The notes beneath the pieces were generated by a model, which saw nothing but the letters and a program-made list of their open reading frames with translations, searched no databases and was not told the DNA's origin. Below, in pieces: positions 1 through 9,252 of a stretch of DNA of 64,000 nucleotides. Position 1 is the first letter of the stretch. Each line of letters opens with the position of its first letter. The position numbers were made by a program, and so were the translations under genes. This stretch comes from Stenotrophomonas sp. MMGLT7 (GTDB lineage Bacteria > Pseudomonadota > Gammaproteobacteria > Xanthomonadales > Xanthomonadaceae): positions 1 through 64,000 of the forward strand of contig NZ_JAJOZS010000011.1 in NCBI RefSeq assembly GCF_021168555.1, read 5' to 3'.

Positions 1-52
1 AAGCCGCGAGGGCTTTCCCCAGTAAAGCCCTCGCGGCTTACGCCGCTCCTAC
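1..52. repeat. GTAG-type REP inverted pair, cut by window start
   Basis: Inverted repeat: AAGCCGCGAGGGCTT pairs with AAGCCCTCGCGGCTT across a short CCCC-AGT loop, followed by CGCCGCTCCTAC. The closing GCTCCTAC is the same terminus as in the other GTAG REP pairs of this window, but the hairpin arm is different. The matching GTAGGAGC end is presumably outside the window. Confidence 0.7.
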
Positions 53-128
53 AGACATGGCGCATGCCTGGGCATACACCCACGCCCGACGCCTCATGAA
101 CCTGAAGGTACCTCTCCGCTTGCCAGAC

Positions 129-143
129 TGGCACGGGACTTGC
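129..143 (+). promoter_or_regulatory. sigma-54 promoter of fliD
   Basis: TGGCACGGGACTTGC matches the -24/-12 consensus TGGCACG-N4-TTGC at every fixed position, with GG and GC ten bases apart. With the C of GC taken as -12, transcription would start near base 155, about 98 bases before fliD. FleQ is the likely activator. A FliA-type site lies just downstream. Confidence 0.85.
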
Positions 144-173
144 CTGTGCAACGGCATGGCCGCGACTGGCCGC

Positions 174-200
174 TCAAGGTCGCGGTACGGCAGCCGATAA
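174..200 (+). promoter_or_regulatory. FliA (sigma-28) promoter of fliD
   Basis: TCAAGGTC, eleven bases, then GCCGATAA. This matches the flagellar sigma-28 layout (TAAAGTTT/TCAAG-like -35, N11, GCCGATAA -10). Transcription would start near 207. Together with the sigma-54 site it gives fliD two tandem promoters of different classes. Confidence 0.8.
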
Positions 201-252
201 GGCTTGTCGAGAGTCCGTCACACACCGCGAGCGGCCCTACAGGAACAGCACC

Positions 253-1587
253 ATGGCGACTTCGATCTCAGCAACCGGCTCAGGCCTGGACATACCGACC
301 CTGGTCTCCCAGCTGGTCACCGCCGCGCGCACCCCGACCGAGACCCGCATCAACACCGCCGGCACCACGGCCACCGCCAAGCTTTCGGCGATCAGCCAGG
401 TCAAGAACGTCATGACCACCCTGCAGACCGCGCTGAACAGCGTGATCAGCAGCGCCGACAGCACCGCATACAAGGCCACGGTGGCCAGCGGCGCCGGCTT
501 CACCGCCACCACCACGTCGAGTGCCGTGGCCGGCAGCTACAGCGTGGAGGTGGCCCGGCTGGCGACCGCGCAGAAGCTTTCCTCGGCCGCCTACGAGGCC
601 GATGCCACGATAGGCAGCGGTACGCTGAGCATCGCCTATGGCGAGGACAACAGCATCGATGTCGAGATCGGCGAGGACGCCACCCTGGCCGACATCGCCG
701 CGGCGGTCAACAAGGCCGCCGGCGGCAAGGGCGTGGTCGCCAGCGTGGTGACCGCCGACGATGGCCAGCACCTGATGTTCAGTGCCGTCGGCCTGGGCAC
801 GGAGAATGCGCTAACCATCACCGCCAGCGGCGACGATGCCCTGCAGGCGCTGACCAATGGCGACGGAGGCAGCCTGACCGAGACCGTCGCCGCCACCGAC
901 GCGTTGGTGCGGGTGGACGGCTTCGAGCGCACGGTAAGCAGCAACACCATCGCCGATCTCGTCCCCGGCGTGGTGCTCAACCTCACCCAGGCCGAGGCAG
1001 GCAAGACCTATACCGTGGGCGTAGCTACCGACACCAGCACCCTCAAGGCCAACCTCACCGCATACGCCTCGGCCTACAACGCCGCCAACACCCTGCTCAA
1101 GAGCAGCAGCGCCTATGACGCCACCACCCAGACTGCCTCCGCATTGACCGGCGACTCCCTGATCCGTGGTCTGCAACAGCAACTGCGCAGCCAGGTCAGC
1201 GCCAACATCGGCGATCTGAAGACGCTGGGCATCACCCTGGACAAGGACGGGGTGATGAGCTTCAGCAGTACCGATTTCGACACCGCGATCGCCGCTGATC
1301 CGGATGCGGCTGCTGCGATGTTCGGCAAGAACGGCAGCTACAGCGCCAGCCTGACCTCGCTGCTGGACAGCAACCTCAATTCCACCAGCGGCACCCTGGT
1401 GCAGCGCACCACCAGCCTCAACAAGCAGATCGCCGACCTGGAACAGCAGCTCGACGACCTCGACACCCGCATGACCAAGCTGTCGGACCTGTACACCGCC
1501 CAGTTCACGGCGATGGAAACGATGATCGTGCAATTGCAGAGCAGCGCCAGTTCGCTCAACAGCCTGCTGTCGAGCTCGTCCGACTGA
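253..1587 (+). CDS. fliD: Flagellar cap protein FliD (hook-associated protein 2)
   Basis: FliD forms the cap at the filament tip and guides flagellin polymerisation; it is exported by the flagellar type III system. The 444-residue protein has the usual build. A conserved N-terminal segment (about residues 1-100, GSGLDIPTLVSQL) and a C-terminal segment (about 210-440), with heptad-rich helices at the end, flank a variable Ala/Gly/Asp-rich middle. The ATG at 253 follows an AGGAAC ribosome site. fliS and the fliT-like gene follow directly, as expected for filament-assembly genes. It carries both a sigma-54 and a FliA-type promoter. Family assignment is secure. Confidence 0.95.
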   Translation: MATSISATGSGLDIPTLVSQLVTAARTPTETRINTAGTTATAKLSAISQVKNVMTTLQTALNSVISSADSTAYKATVASGAGFTATTTSSAVAGSYSVEVARLATAQKLSSAAYEADATIGSGTLSIAYGEDNSIDVEIGEDATLADIAAAVNKAAGGKGVVASVVTADDGQHLMFSAVGLGTENALTITASGDDALQALTNGDGGSLTETVAATDALVRVDGFERTVSSNTIADLVPGVVLNLTQAEAGKTYTVGVATDTSTLKANLTAYASAYNAANTLLKSSSAYDATTQTASALTGDSLIRGLQQQLRSQVSANIGDLKTLGITLDKDGVMSFSSTDFDTAIAADPDAAAAMFGKNGSYSASLTSLLDSNLNSTSGTLVQRTTSLNKQIADLEQQLDDLDTRMTKLSDLYTAQFTAMETMIVQLQSSASSLNSLLSSSSD

Positions 1588-1605
1588 CGATGGCGCGCAT
1601 GACGC

Positions 1606-1633
1606 TCAAGTCGCGGCCGCGGCATGCCGATAA
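1606..1633 (+). promoter_or_regulatory. FliA (sigma-28) promoter of fliS
   Basis: TCAAGTCG, twelve bases, then GCCGATAA, just after the fliD stop. The spacer is one base longer than in the fliD site but equal to that of the site before the diguanylate cyclase, with which it also shares TCAAGTCGCGGCC. It would serve fliS, the fliT-like gene and the PilZ-like gene. Confidence 0.7.
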
Positions 1634-1734
1634 AGATCCTGTCCGCCACCCCGGCCGTGCTTGTCTTGGCTCCTGCCGCAGGGGCAGTGTCGAGCCGCGC
1701 CATCGCCGGGTCCCGCCATCCAAGGAATGATCCC

Positions 1735-2148
1735 ATGTACGGTTCCAGCCGCCAGTTCGCCGAGCAGTACCGCAAGGTCGGCGTATCCACCAGCGTGACC
1801 GATGCCGATCCGCACAAGCTGATCGCGCTGCTGTTCGACGGCGCCTGCCAGCGCATCCGCCAGGCCCAGGCCGGCATTGCCCAGGGCGACCTGGCACGCA
1901 AGGGCAAGGCCATCGGCGAGGCCTGCGCGATCATCGGCCACCTCAACGGCTCGCTGGACCACGAGGCCGGCGGCGAGATCGCCGGAAACCTGTCCGCGCT
2001 CTACGACTACCTGATCCATCGCCTCACCGAGGCCAACCTGCACAACGACGAATCGGCGCTGGCCGAATCGCTGCAGCTGCTCGGCGAGATCGACTCGGCC
2101 TGGAACGCCATCCCGCAGGCGCAGCGCAACATCCCGGCCACGCCCTGA
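1735..2148 (+). CDS. fliS: Flagellar export chaperone FliS
   Basis: FliS binds the C-terminus of flagellin in the cytoplasm and keeps it from polymerising before export. The 137-residue protein starts MYGSSRQFAEQYRKVG and contains DADPHKLIALLFDGA, typical of FliS. The frame is open further upstream, but ATG 1735 is chosen because AAGGA lies 8 bases ahead and the protein then has family length. The upstream extension would also overlap the FliA-type promoter. Its stop overlaps the next start by one base (TGATG), implying translational coupling. Confidence 0.93.
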   Translation: MYGSSRQFAEQYRKVGVSTSVTDADPHKLIALLFDGACQRIRQAQAGIAQGDLARKGKAIGEACAIIGHLNGSLDHEAGGEIAGNLSALYDYLIHRLTEANLHNDESALAESLQLLGEIDSAWNAIPQAQRNIPATP

Positions 2149-2453
2149 TGGAATCCCCGCTGCACAGCGTCGCGTCGTTGCGGGCCGAGGTCGCCGCGAT
2201 CCAGGATGCGCTGGCCCGCGAGGAACTCGAGCCGCTGCCGCAGATGCTGAGCCAGCACGACCTGCACCTGCGCGAGTTCTGCGCCGGCGCGGATGCGAAG
2301 AGGTTCAAGGAGGAACTGCGGCAGCTGCAGGCGATGCAGATGCAGGCGATCGCGCAAATGCGCCAGTTCCAGCAGAAGTTGAAGGCACTGATGCAGACCC
2401 AGCGCCGTTCCGGCCACGCCGCGCGTGCCTATGTCCAGGGAGGACTGTCATGA
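2148..2453 (+). CDS. FliT-like small helical protein (putative flagellar chaperone)
   Basis: A 101-residue, highly charged, largely helical protein rich in Gln, Leu and Met (for example LRQLQAMQMQAIAQMRQFQQ). It has no signal peptide or membrane segment. Its place directly after fliS, overlapping by one base, is where fliT-type chaperones for FliD usually sit, and its size fits. Sequence similarity to known FliT was not demonstrable by eye, so the role is inferred from position and build. Its stop overlaps the start of the PilZ-like gene (ATGA). Confidence 0.6.
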   Translation: MESPLHSVASLRAEVAAIQDALAREELEPLPQMLSQHDLHLREFCAGADAKRFKEELRQLQAMQMQAIAQMRQFQQKLKALMQTQRRSGHAARAYVQGGLS

Positions 2454-3019
2454 CCACCGGCACCGCCATCCACCACCGCGCCGAAGCCGAGCTGTTCGAC
2501 GACACCCTGAGCTGCGAGCTGGACATCCCCGCCGAGTTCGTCGCGGGCAGCCAGCGCGCCAGCCGTCCGGGCAGCGCCGAGGCCCTGCTGCGCGGCCTGG
2601 CGCAGGTGGAGGAAGCGCGCAACGACGACGTCCACGAGGACCGCGGCAACCTGCCGCCGCTGGTGCAGCGCATGGACGCCAAGCTCGACCTGCTGCTGGT
2701 GCTGCTGGGACGGCTGGCGCGGCAGCAGGGCGACGAACTGCCGCTGCGCCCGGTGCGCTGGTCGCGGCGCGGTCTGCGGCTGGAAACCGGCGTGCGCCAC
2801 GGCGCCGCGGCCGGCATCGTCAGGCTGCAGCCGGCCGAATGGCTGCCCGACCACCTGGAACTGCCGGTGAGCGTGATCGCCGAAGCCGCCAGCGGCGTGG
2901 GCAGCCACTACCTGTGGCTGCGCTTCGATGCGCTCGACGCCGGCCTGGAAGCAGCGATGGAGCGGCATATCTTCCGCCTGCACCGCCGCCAGGTGGCGAA
3001 GGCGCGGCAGGCTTCCTGA
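2450..3019 (+). CDS. Degenerate PilZ-domain protein of the flagellar cluster
   Basis: A 189-residue cytoplasmic protein. An N-terminal beta-rich part (about 1-60) is followed by a long helix with leucine heptads (about 65-95, DAKLDLLLVLLGRLARQ) and a C-terminal PilZ-like barrel. The c-di-GMP signature is eroded: VRWSRRG replaces the D/N-x-S-x-x-G motif and no N-terminal RxxxR is evident, so nucleotide binding is doubtful. From memory, a tetrameric PilZ protein with a heptad helix and no ligand motif is known from the Xanthomonas flagellar region; this looks like its counterpart. It is coupled to the preceding gene by ATGA overlap and probably modulates motility through protein contacts. Confidence 0.75.
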   Translation: MTTGTAIHHRAEAELFDDTLSCELDIPAEFVAGSQRASRPGSAEALLRGLAQVEEARNDDVHEDRGNLPPLVQRMDAKLDLLLVLLGRLARQQGDELPLRPVRWSRRGLRLETGVRHGAAAGIVRLQPAEWLPDHLELPVSVIAEAASGVGSHYLWLRFDALDAGLEAAMERHIFRLHRRQVAKARQAS

Positions 3020-3040
3020 GCCCCCTGCAGGGTAGCGCCC

Positions 3041-3108
3041 GTAGGAGCGACTTCAGTCGCGATGTGGCTTTCCCGGCAGAGCCCCATCGCGACTGAAGTC
3101 GCTCCTAC
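3041..3108. repeat. GTAG-type REP inverted pair (family A copy 1)
   Basis: GTAGGAGCGACTTCAGTCGC at one end and its exact complement GCGACTGAAGTCGCTCCTAC at the other, around a GGCTTTCCCGG-type centre. Each half forms its own small hairpin (GCGACT-TC-AGTCGC). It sits between the PilZ-like gene and the response regulator gene and could act as a bidirectional transcription attenuator. Confidence 0.9.
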
Positions 3109-3213
3109 GGCCGCCGTGCAATCGGCGCCTGCGCCGGCCATCGTGGTTCCACCGGTTGGCGCGGGCGCGCCGCTCCGCTAAGGTGGACCCCTCGGGGAAA
3201 CAAGCAGCCTTAC

Positions 3214-3843
3214 GTGCGAGTCATCATCGTCGACGATCACACCCTGGTCCGCGCCGGTCTCTGTCGCCTGCTGCAGGCATTCGCCGGGGTGGACGTGGTG
3301 GCCGAGGCCAGCAACGCCCAGCAGGCGCTGGACCTGTCGGTGCTGCACCGGCCCGACCTGGTGCTGATGGACCTGTCGCTGCCGGGCCGCAACGGACTGG
3401 ATGCGCTCAGCGACGTGCTCAAGGCGGTCCCCGGCACGCGCGTGGTGATGATGTCGATGCACGACGATGCGGTGCATGTACGCGATGCGCTCGATCGCGG
3501 TGCCTCCGGCTTCGTGGTCAAGGATGCCGCCCCGCTGGAACTGGAACTGGCGCTGCGCGCGGCCCAGGCCGGCCAGGTGTTCCTGAGCCCGCAGATCTCG
3601 GCCAAGATGATCGCGCCGATGCTCGGCCGCGAGCGGCCGCAGGGCGTGGCCGCGCTGTCGCCGCGGCAGCGGCAGATCCTGCGCGAACTCGGCCGTGGCC
3701 GCAGCACCAAGGAGATCGCCGCCGACCTGGAGATCAGCGTCAAGACGGTGGAGACCCACCGTGCCCGCATGATGGAATCGCTGGGCTGCCGCCGCGCCAA
3801 CGAGCTGCTGCTGCTCGCCGCCCGCTACCAGAACGAACTGTAG
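3214..3843 (+). CDS. LuxR/NarL-type two-component response regulator
   Basis: A 209-residue transcription factor. The receiver domain (about 1-120) has the acidic pocket D7-D8, phospho-acceptor D53 (LVLMDLSLPG) and the conserved Lys in FVVKDAAP. The C-terminal NarL/FixJ-type helix-turn-helix (about 145-205) contains LSPRQRQILRELGRG and EISVKTVETHRARMMESLG. The start is GTG at 3214, the only start that gives an intact first beta strand (VRVIIVDDH, Val read as Met). No kinase gene is adjacent. It lies between the filament genes and rpoN; a similar regulator occupies this place in xanthomonad flagellar clusters. The target genes are unknown. Confidence 0.88.
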   Translation: MRVIIVDDHTLVRAGLCRLLQAFAGVDVVAEASNAQQALDLSVLHRPDLVLMDLSLPGRNGLDALSDVLKAVPGTRVVMMSMHDDAVHVRDALDRGASGFVVKDAAPLELELALRAAQAGQVFLSPQISAKMIAPMLGRERPQGVAALSPRQRQILRELGRGRSTKEIAADLEISVKTVETHRARMMESLGCRRANELLLLAARYQNEL

Positions 3844-3923
3844 CTCGGCCCGTCGCGGCCGCCGGGTGCGCAGCCGGGACCATGGATGCCGAGGGTAATG
3901 GACAGGACGCGCCGTCGGCATTC

Positions 3924-3938
3924 CGGCACGGCACTTGC
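3924..3938 (+). promoter_or_regulatory. Sigma-54-type promoter ahead of rpoN
   Basis: CGGCACGGCACTTGC has GG and GC ten bases apart and is nearly identical to the fliD, fliQ and flhB sites. The predicted start is near 3950. Because rpoN is the next gene, this would put the sigma-54 gene under its own product, with a long untranslated leader. Confidence 0.7.
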
Positions 3939-4016
3939 CTGAGTGCAGGGATCGGCCTATCTCCGCCAGCCCTGCGGCGACGGGACGCTGGCACGGCCGC
4001 CGGGGAGGCCGGGGCG

Positions 4017-4037
4017 ATGTAGGGGTTTTCCCCACAT
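4017..4037. promoter_or_regulatory. Interrupted palindrome in the rpoN leader
   Basis: ATGT(A)GGGG - TTTT - CCCC-ACAT: two arms that pair fully except for one bulged A. It could be an RNA hairpin in the leader or a dimer operator. No T-run follows, so it is not a canonical terminator. The function is not known. Confidence 0.45.
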
Positions 4038-4151
4038 AGTGTCAGGAAACCGACGACCCGCCACGGAATCCCCCCGATTACGAAACCGTCGCCGCCGCCG
4101 CAAGATGGCTGCACGGGCGCCAAGTTGCTGGCGCCGGTTCCGGGGAAGCGC

Positions 4152-5558
4152 ATGAAACCCACCATCGCCGTACAGCTCGGCCAGCAGCTGCACCTGACGC
4201 CGCAGCTGCTGCAGTCGATCCGCCTGCTGCAACTCGACGGGATGCAGCTGGAGCTGGAGATCCGCCGCGCCCTGGAGAGCAATCCCCTGCTGGAGCTGGA
4301 AGAGCAGCAGAGCGAGAGCGACGAACCCGCCGGTGCCGGGGACGATGCGGCGCTGGACACGGCCGCCTTCGACGAACTGCCCGAATCCTCGATGTGGGAC
4401 GTGCCCGGCGGCAGCTGGAACGATGCCGACGACGACCGCATGCAGCGCGTGGCCGCCGGCGAATCCAGCGACCCGCAGCTGCGCGTGCTCGCCCGGCTGG
4501 CACTGGAGCTGGACCCCAGGTCACTGGAGATCGCCGCATTCTGGCTGGAGCACAGCGACGACACAGGCTATCTGTCGGCGCCGCGCGCGGAACTGCTCCT
4601 GCGCGCCTCGGCCCGCTTCGACCTCGACGCCGCCGCGATCGAGGCCGTGCGCCAGCGCCTGCTGCATGGCGAACCGGCGGGCCTGTGCGCCTGCGACCTG
4701 CGCGAATGCCTGCTGTCGCAGCTGGCCGCCCTGCCCGGCCGCGTCGCCGGCCGCCCGCTGGCCGCCCGCATCCTCGCGCAGGACCTGGCGCTGCTGGCCG
4801 CACACGACTACCCGGCGCTGGCGCAGCTGCTCGACGCCGAGGCCGAGGACATCCGCGCGGCGGTGCGCCTGATCCTGTCGCTGCAGCCGCGCCCCGGGGA
4901 CAGCCTGCTGCCCGAAACCCGGGTGGCGGTGATACCGGACGTGGTCGCCTGGCATGCCGACGGCAGCTGGCGGGTGGCGCTCAATCCGGCCACCAGCCGC
5001 CGCGTGGCGATCAACCCCACCTACGAGCGCGCCCTGGCCGCCGCCGGCGAAAGCGCCCAGCCGCTGCGCGAGATGTTGCAGGAGGCGCGCTGGCTCACCC
5101 GCGGCCTGTCGATGCGCTACGACACCCTGCTGCGCGCCACCCGCGCCATCGTCGAGCGCCAGGCCGCCTTCCTGAGCCGCGGCGACGAGGCGATGGCACC
5201 GTTGACGCTCAAGGAGATCGCCGACGAGATCGGCATGCACGAGTCCACCATCTCGCGCATCACCACCGGCAAGTACCTGCAGACGCCGCGCGGCACCTTC
5301 GAACTGAAGCACTTCTTCGCCGTCCGCCTGGAGGGCGCCAGCGTCTCCGGGCAGGCGGTCAAGGCCATGGTGCGGCGCCTGATCGAATCCGAACCGGCGG
5401 CGCGGCCGCTGGCCGACGAGGCCATCGCCGGGCTGCTGGCGCGACAGGGCGTGAACATCGCCCGGCGCACGGTGGCCAAGTATCGCGAACAGCTCGACAT
5501 CGCCCCGGCACGGGAACGCCGCCGCAATGCCAAGCCACAACTGGCCCGTGCGGGCTGA
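4152..5558 (+). CDS. rpoN: RNA polymerase sigma-54 factor RpoN
   Basis: Sigma-54 directs RNA polymerase to -24/-12 promoters and needs an AAA+ activator such as FleQ. The 468-residue protein has the Gln/Leu-rich activator-contact region I (about 1-50, LTPQLLQSIRLLQLDGMQLE), an acidic region II, the core-binding domain, a helix-turn-helix (EIGMHESTISRITTGKYLQT) and the RpoN box ARRTVAKYRE at 437-446. ATG 4152 is chosen over an in-frame TTG at 4125 because it gives the canonical N-terminus. It leads rpoN-vemR-fleQ, as in Xanthomonas, where this copy is called rpoN2; a second copy elsewhere cannot be judged here. Confidence 0.95.
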   Translation: MKPTIAVQLGQQLHLTPQLLQSIRLLQLDGMQLELEIRRALESNPLLELEEQQSESDEPAGAGDDAALDTAAFDELPESSMWDVPGGSWNDADDDRMQRVAAGESSDPQLRVLARLALELDPRSLEIAAFWLEHSDDTGYLSAPRAELLLRASARFDLDAAAIEAVRQRLLHGEPAGLCACDLRECLLSQLAALPGRVAGRPLAARILAQDLALLAAHDYPALAQLLDAEAEDIRAAVRLILSLQPRPGDSLLPETRVAVIPDVVAWHADGSWRVALNPATSRRVAINPTYERALAAAGESAQPLREMLQEARWLTRGLSMRYDTLLRATRAIVERQAAFLSRGDEAMAPLTLKEIADEIGMHESTISRITTGKYLQTPRGTFELKHFFAVRLEGASVSGQAVKAMVRRLIESEPAARPLADEAIAGLLARQGVNIARRTVAKYREQLDIAPARERRRNAKPQLARAG

Positions 5559-5568
5559 GGATCAAGGA

Positions 5569-5945
5569 ATGAGCAAGCTCAAGGTACTGCTGGTCGACGA
5601 CCACGAGGGTTTCATCAACGCCGCCATGCGCCATTTCCGCAAGGTCGACTGGCTGGAGATCGTCGGCAGCGCCGGCAACGGCCTGCAGGCGATCGAGCGC
5701 TCCGAGGCGCTGCGCCCGCAGGTGGTGCTGATGGACCTGGCGATGCCGGAGATGGGCGGGCTGCAGGCCACGCGCCTGATCAAGACCCAGGACGAGCCGC
5801 CGTACATCGTCATCGCCAGCCATTTCGACGACGCCGAACACCGCGAGCACGCCCTGCGCGCCGGCGCCGACAACTTCGTAAGCAAGCTTTCGTACATCCA
5901 GGAGGTCATGCCGATCCTGGAGAACCTGGTCCAAGGGGAACCGTC

Positions 5946-5949
<4 letters not shown>
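5569..5949 (+). CDS. vemR: Single-domain response regulator VemR
   Basis: A 126-residue stand-alone receiver domain: acidic pocket D10-D11, phospho-acceptor D56 ([13 protein letters not shown]) and conserved Lys in NFVSKLS; no output domain. It begins 10 bases after rpoN and overlaps fleQ by ATGA. This location between rpoN2 and fleQ is that of VemR, which in Xanthomonas campestris affects virulence, exopolysaccharide and motility and acts through FleQ. The symbol rests on synteny, size and the matching D56. It probably acts by phosphorylation-dependent contact with FleQ or the polymerase. Confidence 0.88.
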
Positions 5950-7403
<1,454 letters not shown>

Positions 7404-7433
7404 GCCGGGGGCCGCGATGCGGGATGAGCGACC

Positions 7434-7501
7434 GTAGGAGCGACTTCAGTCGCGATCGGGCCTTACCGGTGCAGCCTCATCGCGACTGAAGTCGCTCCTA
7501 C
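7434..7501. repeat. GTAG-type REP inverted pair (family A copy 2)
   Basis: GTAGGAGCGACTTCAGTCGC ... GCGACTGAAGTCGCTCCTAC with both termini intact and a GGGCCTTACCGG centre. It lies just after the fleQ stop. Confidence 0.9.
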
Positions 7502-7681
7502 GACAGCGTCCATACAGTCGCTCTACAGGTCCCGCGCGGCCCGATGCGTCGGCGCCAGCCACGCCAGCGGACGGCTTTACACAGTTTTCACTCCGTCGCA
7601 CCTGCCGTGGCGCAACATAGCGTCCCGGGCGGCCCTCGATTGCAAATGCATCGATGTGGCCGCATGTCGTACATGCCTAGT

Positions 7682-7695
7682 TTGATCGAGATCAA
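7682..7695. promoter_or_regulatory. Perfect FNR/CRP-type box
   Basis: TTGATCGAGATCAA is an exact TTGAT-N4-ATCAA palindrome, the binding site of oxygen-sensing FNR/Anr proteins. Its centre is about 109 bases before the aldehyde dehydrogenase ATG. A possible -10 TACACA lies near 7730. Whether it activates or represses cannot be told. Confidence 0.65.
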
Positions 7696-7797
7696 GGGCA
7701 CTACCGACTCATGGGAAGATGATCTTCCATACACAAGGACTGTCCTACGCAAGTTGGATCCGGGCAGTTCAGGCAGATTCCAACGTGGAGTAACGCC

Positions 7798-9189
7798 ATG
7801 GCTTACGCAACAACCAACCCGTATACGGGTGAAACCCTCAAGACCTTCCCCAACTCCACCGACGCCGAGGTCGCTCAGGCGCTGGACAACGGGCAGAAGG
7901 CATTCGAGCAGTGGAAGCTGACCAGCTTTGCCGAACGCAGCAAGATCCTGCAGAAGACCGCCGACCTGCTGCGCAAGGACCATACCGAGTACGCCAAGAT
8001 CCTGACCCTGGAGATGGGCAAGCTGCTGACCGAGGCCGAGGGCGAGGTGGAACTGTCGGCGCAGATCCTGGAGTACTACGCCAACAACGCGGAGAAGCTG
8101 CTCGCCCCGGAGAAGCTGTCCACCAAGCATCCGGCCTACAGCGAGGCCTGGGTGGAGCACGAACCGCAGGGCATCCTGCTGGCGATCGAGCCGTGGAACT
8201 TCCCCTATTACCAGGTCGTGCGCATCGCCGCGCCGCAGCTTTCCGCCGGCAACGTGATCATCCTCAAGCATGCCTCCAACGTGCCGCAGTGCGCGGCCGT
8301 GTTCGAGAAGCTGTTCCGCGAGGCCGGCCTGCCCGAGGGCGGCTTCAAGAACCTGTATCCCAACCGCACCCAGCTGGAAACCATCATCAACGATCCGCGT
8401 GTGCAGGGCGTGGCCCTGACCGGTTCGGAGGGCGCAGGCGCGATCGTCGCCGCCCAGGCCGGCAAGGCGCTGAAGAAGTCCACCATGGAGCTCGGCGGTG
8501 CCGACGCCTTCGTCGTGCTCAAGGACGCCGATCTGGACAAGGCGGTCAAGTGGGCCGTGACCGGCCGCCACTGGAATGCCGGCCAGGTCTGCTGCTCATC
8601 CAAGCGCATCATCGTGGTCGACGAGATCTACGACGAGTTCCTGAAGAAGTACATCGACGGCGTGGGCAAGCTCAAGGCCGGCGATCCGCTGGACCCGTCC
8701 ACCACGCTCGCCCCGCTGTCCTCCAAGGGCGCGCTTGACGACCTCAACAAGCAGGTCGAGGAAGCGGTCGGGCACGGCGCCAAGGTGCAGGTGATCGGCC
8801 CGGAGATCCCGTCCCAGGGTTCGTTCTTCCGCCCGGTGCTGCTGACCGGCGTGACCGACGACAACCCGGCGCACTACTGGGAATTCTTCGGCCCGGTCTC
8901 GCAGGTCATCCGCGCCAAGGACGAGGCCGACGCGATCCGCATCGCCAACGACTCGCCGTTCGGCCTGGGTGGTTCGGTGTTCACCACCGACATCAAGCAC
9001 GGCGTCGAGGTGGCGCAGAAGATCTCCACCGGCATGGTCTACATCAACCATCCCACCGGCGTGGCCGCGGACCTGCCCTTCGGTGGCGTGCGCCGCTCCG
9101 GCTATGGCCGCGAGCTGGTCGGACTGGGCATCAAGGAGTTCGTCAACCACAAGCTGATCACGGTGACGGACATCGACGGCGCGTTCTGA
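7798..9189 (+). CDS. NAD(P)-dependent aldehyde dehydrogenase, Sad/GabD-like succinate-semialdehyde type
   Basis: A cytoplasmic 463-residue enzyme of the aldehyde dehydrogenase superfamily, which oxidises an aldehyde to the acid. Visible features are the cofactor region (EPWNFPYYQVVR), the general-base Glu231 in MELGG and the nucleophile Cys265 in GQVCCSSKR. A second Cys follows directly. The length and the MELGGADAF context resemble the short succinate-semialdehyde dehydrogenases (Sad/YneI type), but the substrate is not proven. It has its own FNR-type box and terminator and no functional link to its flagellar neighbours, so it is a self-contained insert. Confidence 0.85.
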   Translation: MAYATTNPYTGETLKTFPNSTDAEVAQALDNGQKAFEQWKLTSFAERSKILQKTADLLRKDHTEYAKILTLEMGKLLTEAEGEVELSAQILEYYANNAEKLLAPEKLSTKHPAYSEAWVEHEPQGILLAIEPWNFPYYQVVRIAAPQLSAGNVIILKHASNVPQCAAVFEKLFREAGLPEGGFKNLYPNRTQLETIINDPRVQGVALTGSEGAGAIVAAQAGKALKKSTMELGGADAFVVLKDADLDKAVKWAVTGRHWNAGQVCCSSKRIIVVDEIYDEFLKKYIDGVGKLKAGDPLDPSTTLAPLSSKGALDDLNKQVEEAVGHGAKVQVIGPEIPSQGSFFRPVLLTGVTDDNPAHYWEFFGPVSQVIRAKDEADAIRIANDSPFGLGGSVFTTDIKHGVEVAQKISTGMVYINHPTGVAADLPFGGVRRSGYGRELVGLGIKEFVNHKLITVTDIDGAF

Positions 9190-9220
9190 TCCAGCCGTCT
9201 CCCTGAGCCGAGACAGGAAA

Positions 9221-9244
9221 ACCCCCGGCTTGCCGGGGGTTTTT
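9221..9244 (+). terminator. Rho-independent terminator of the aldehyde dehydrogenase
   Basis: Perfect stem ACCCCCGGC - TT - GCCGGGGGT followed directly by TTTT, 31 bases after the stop codon. Confidence 0.9.
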
Positions 9245-9252
9245 CGTTGTCT

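Larger units (their letters stand above)
3844..4151. other. 308-base intergenic region upstream of rpoN
   Basis: No gene seen. It holds a sigma-54-type promoter (3924-3938) and an interrupted palindrome (4017-4037). The rpoN transcript would therefore have a leader of about 200 bases if this promoter is used. Confidence 0.6.
7404..7797. other. 394-base intergenic region between fleQ and the aldehyde dehydrogenase
   Basis: No convincing gene. Left part: REP pair at 7434-7501. Right part (about 7640-7797): noticeably less GC-rich, with a perfect FNR-type box at 7682-7695, so it is the regulatory region of the aldehyde dehydrogenase. The dehydrogenase is preceded by a GGAG ribosome site (GTGGAGTAACGCC-ATG). 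Confidence 0.6.
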
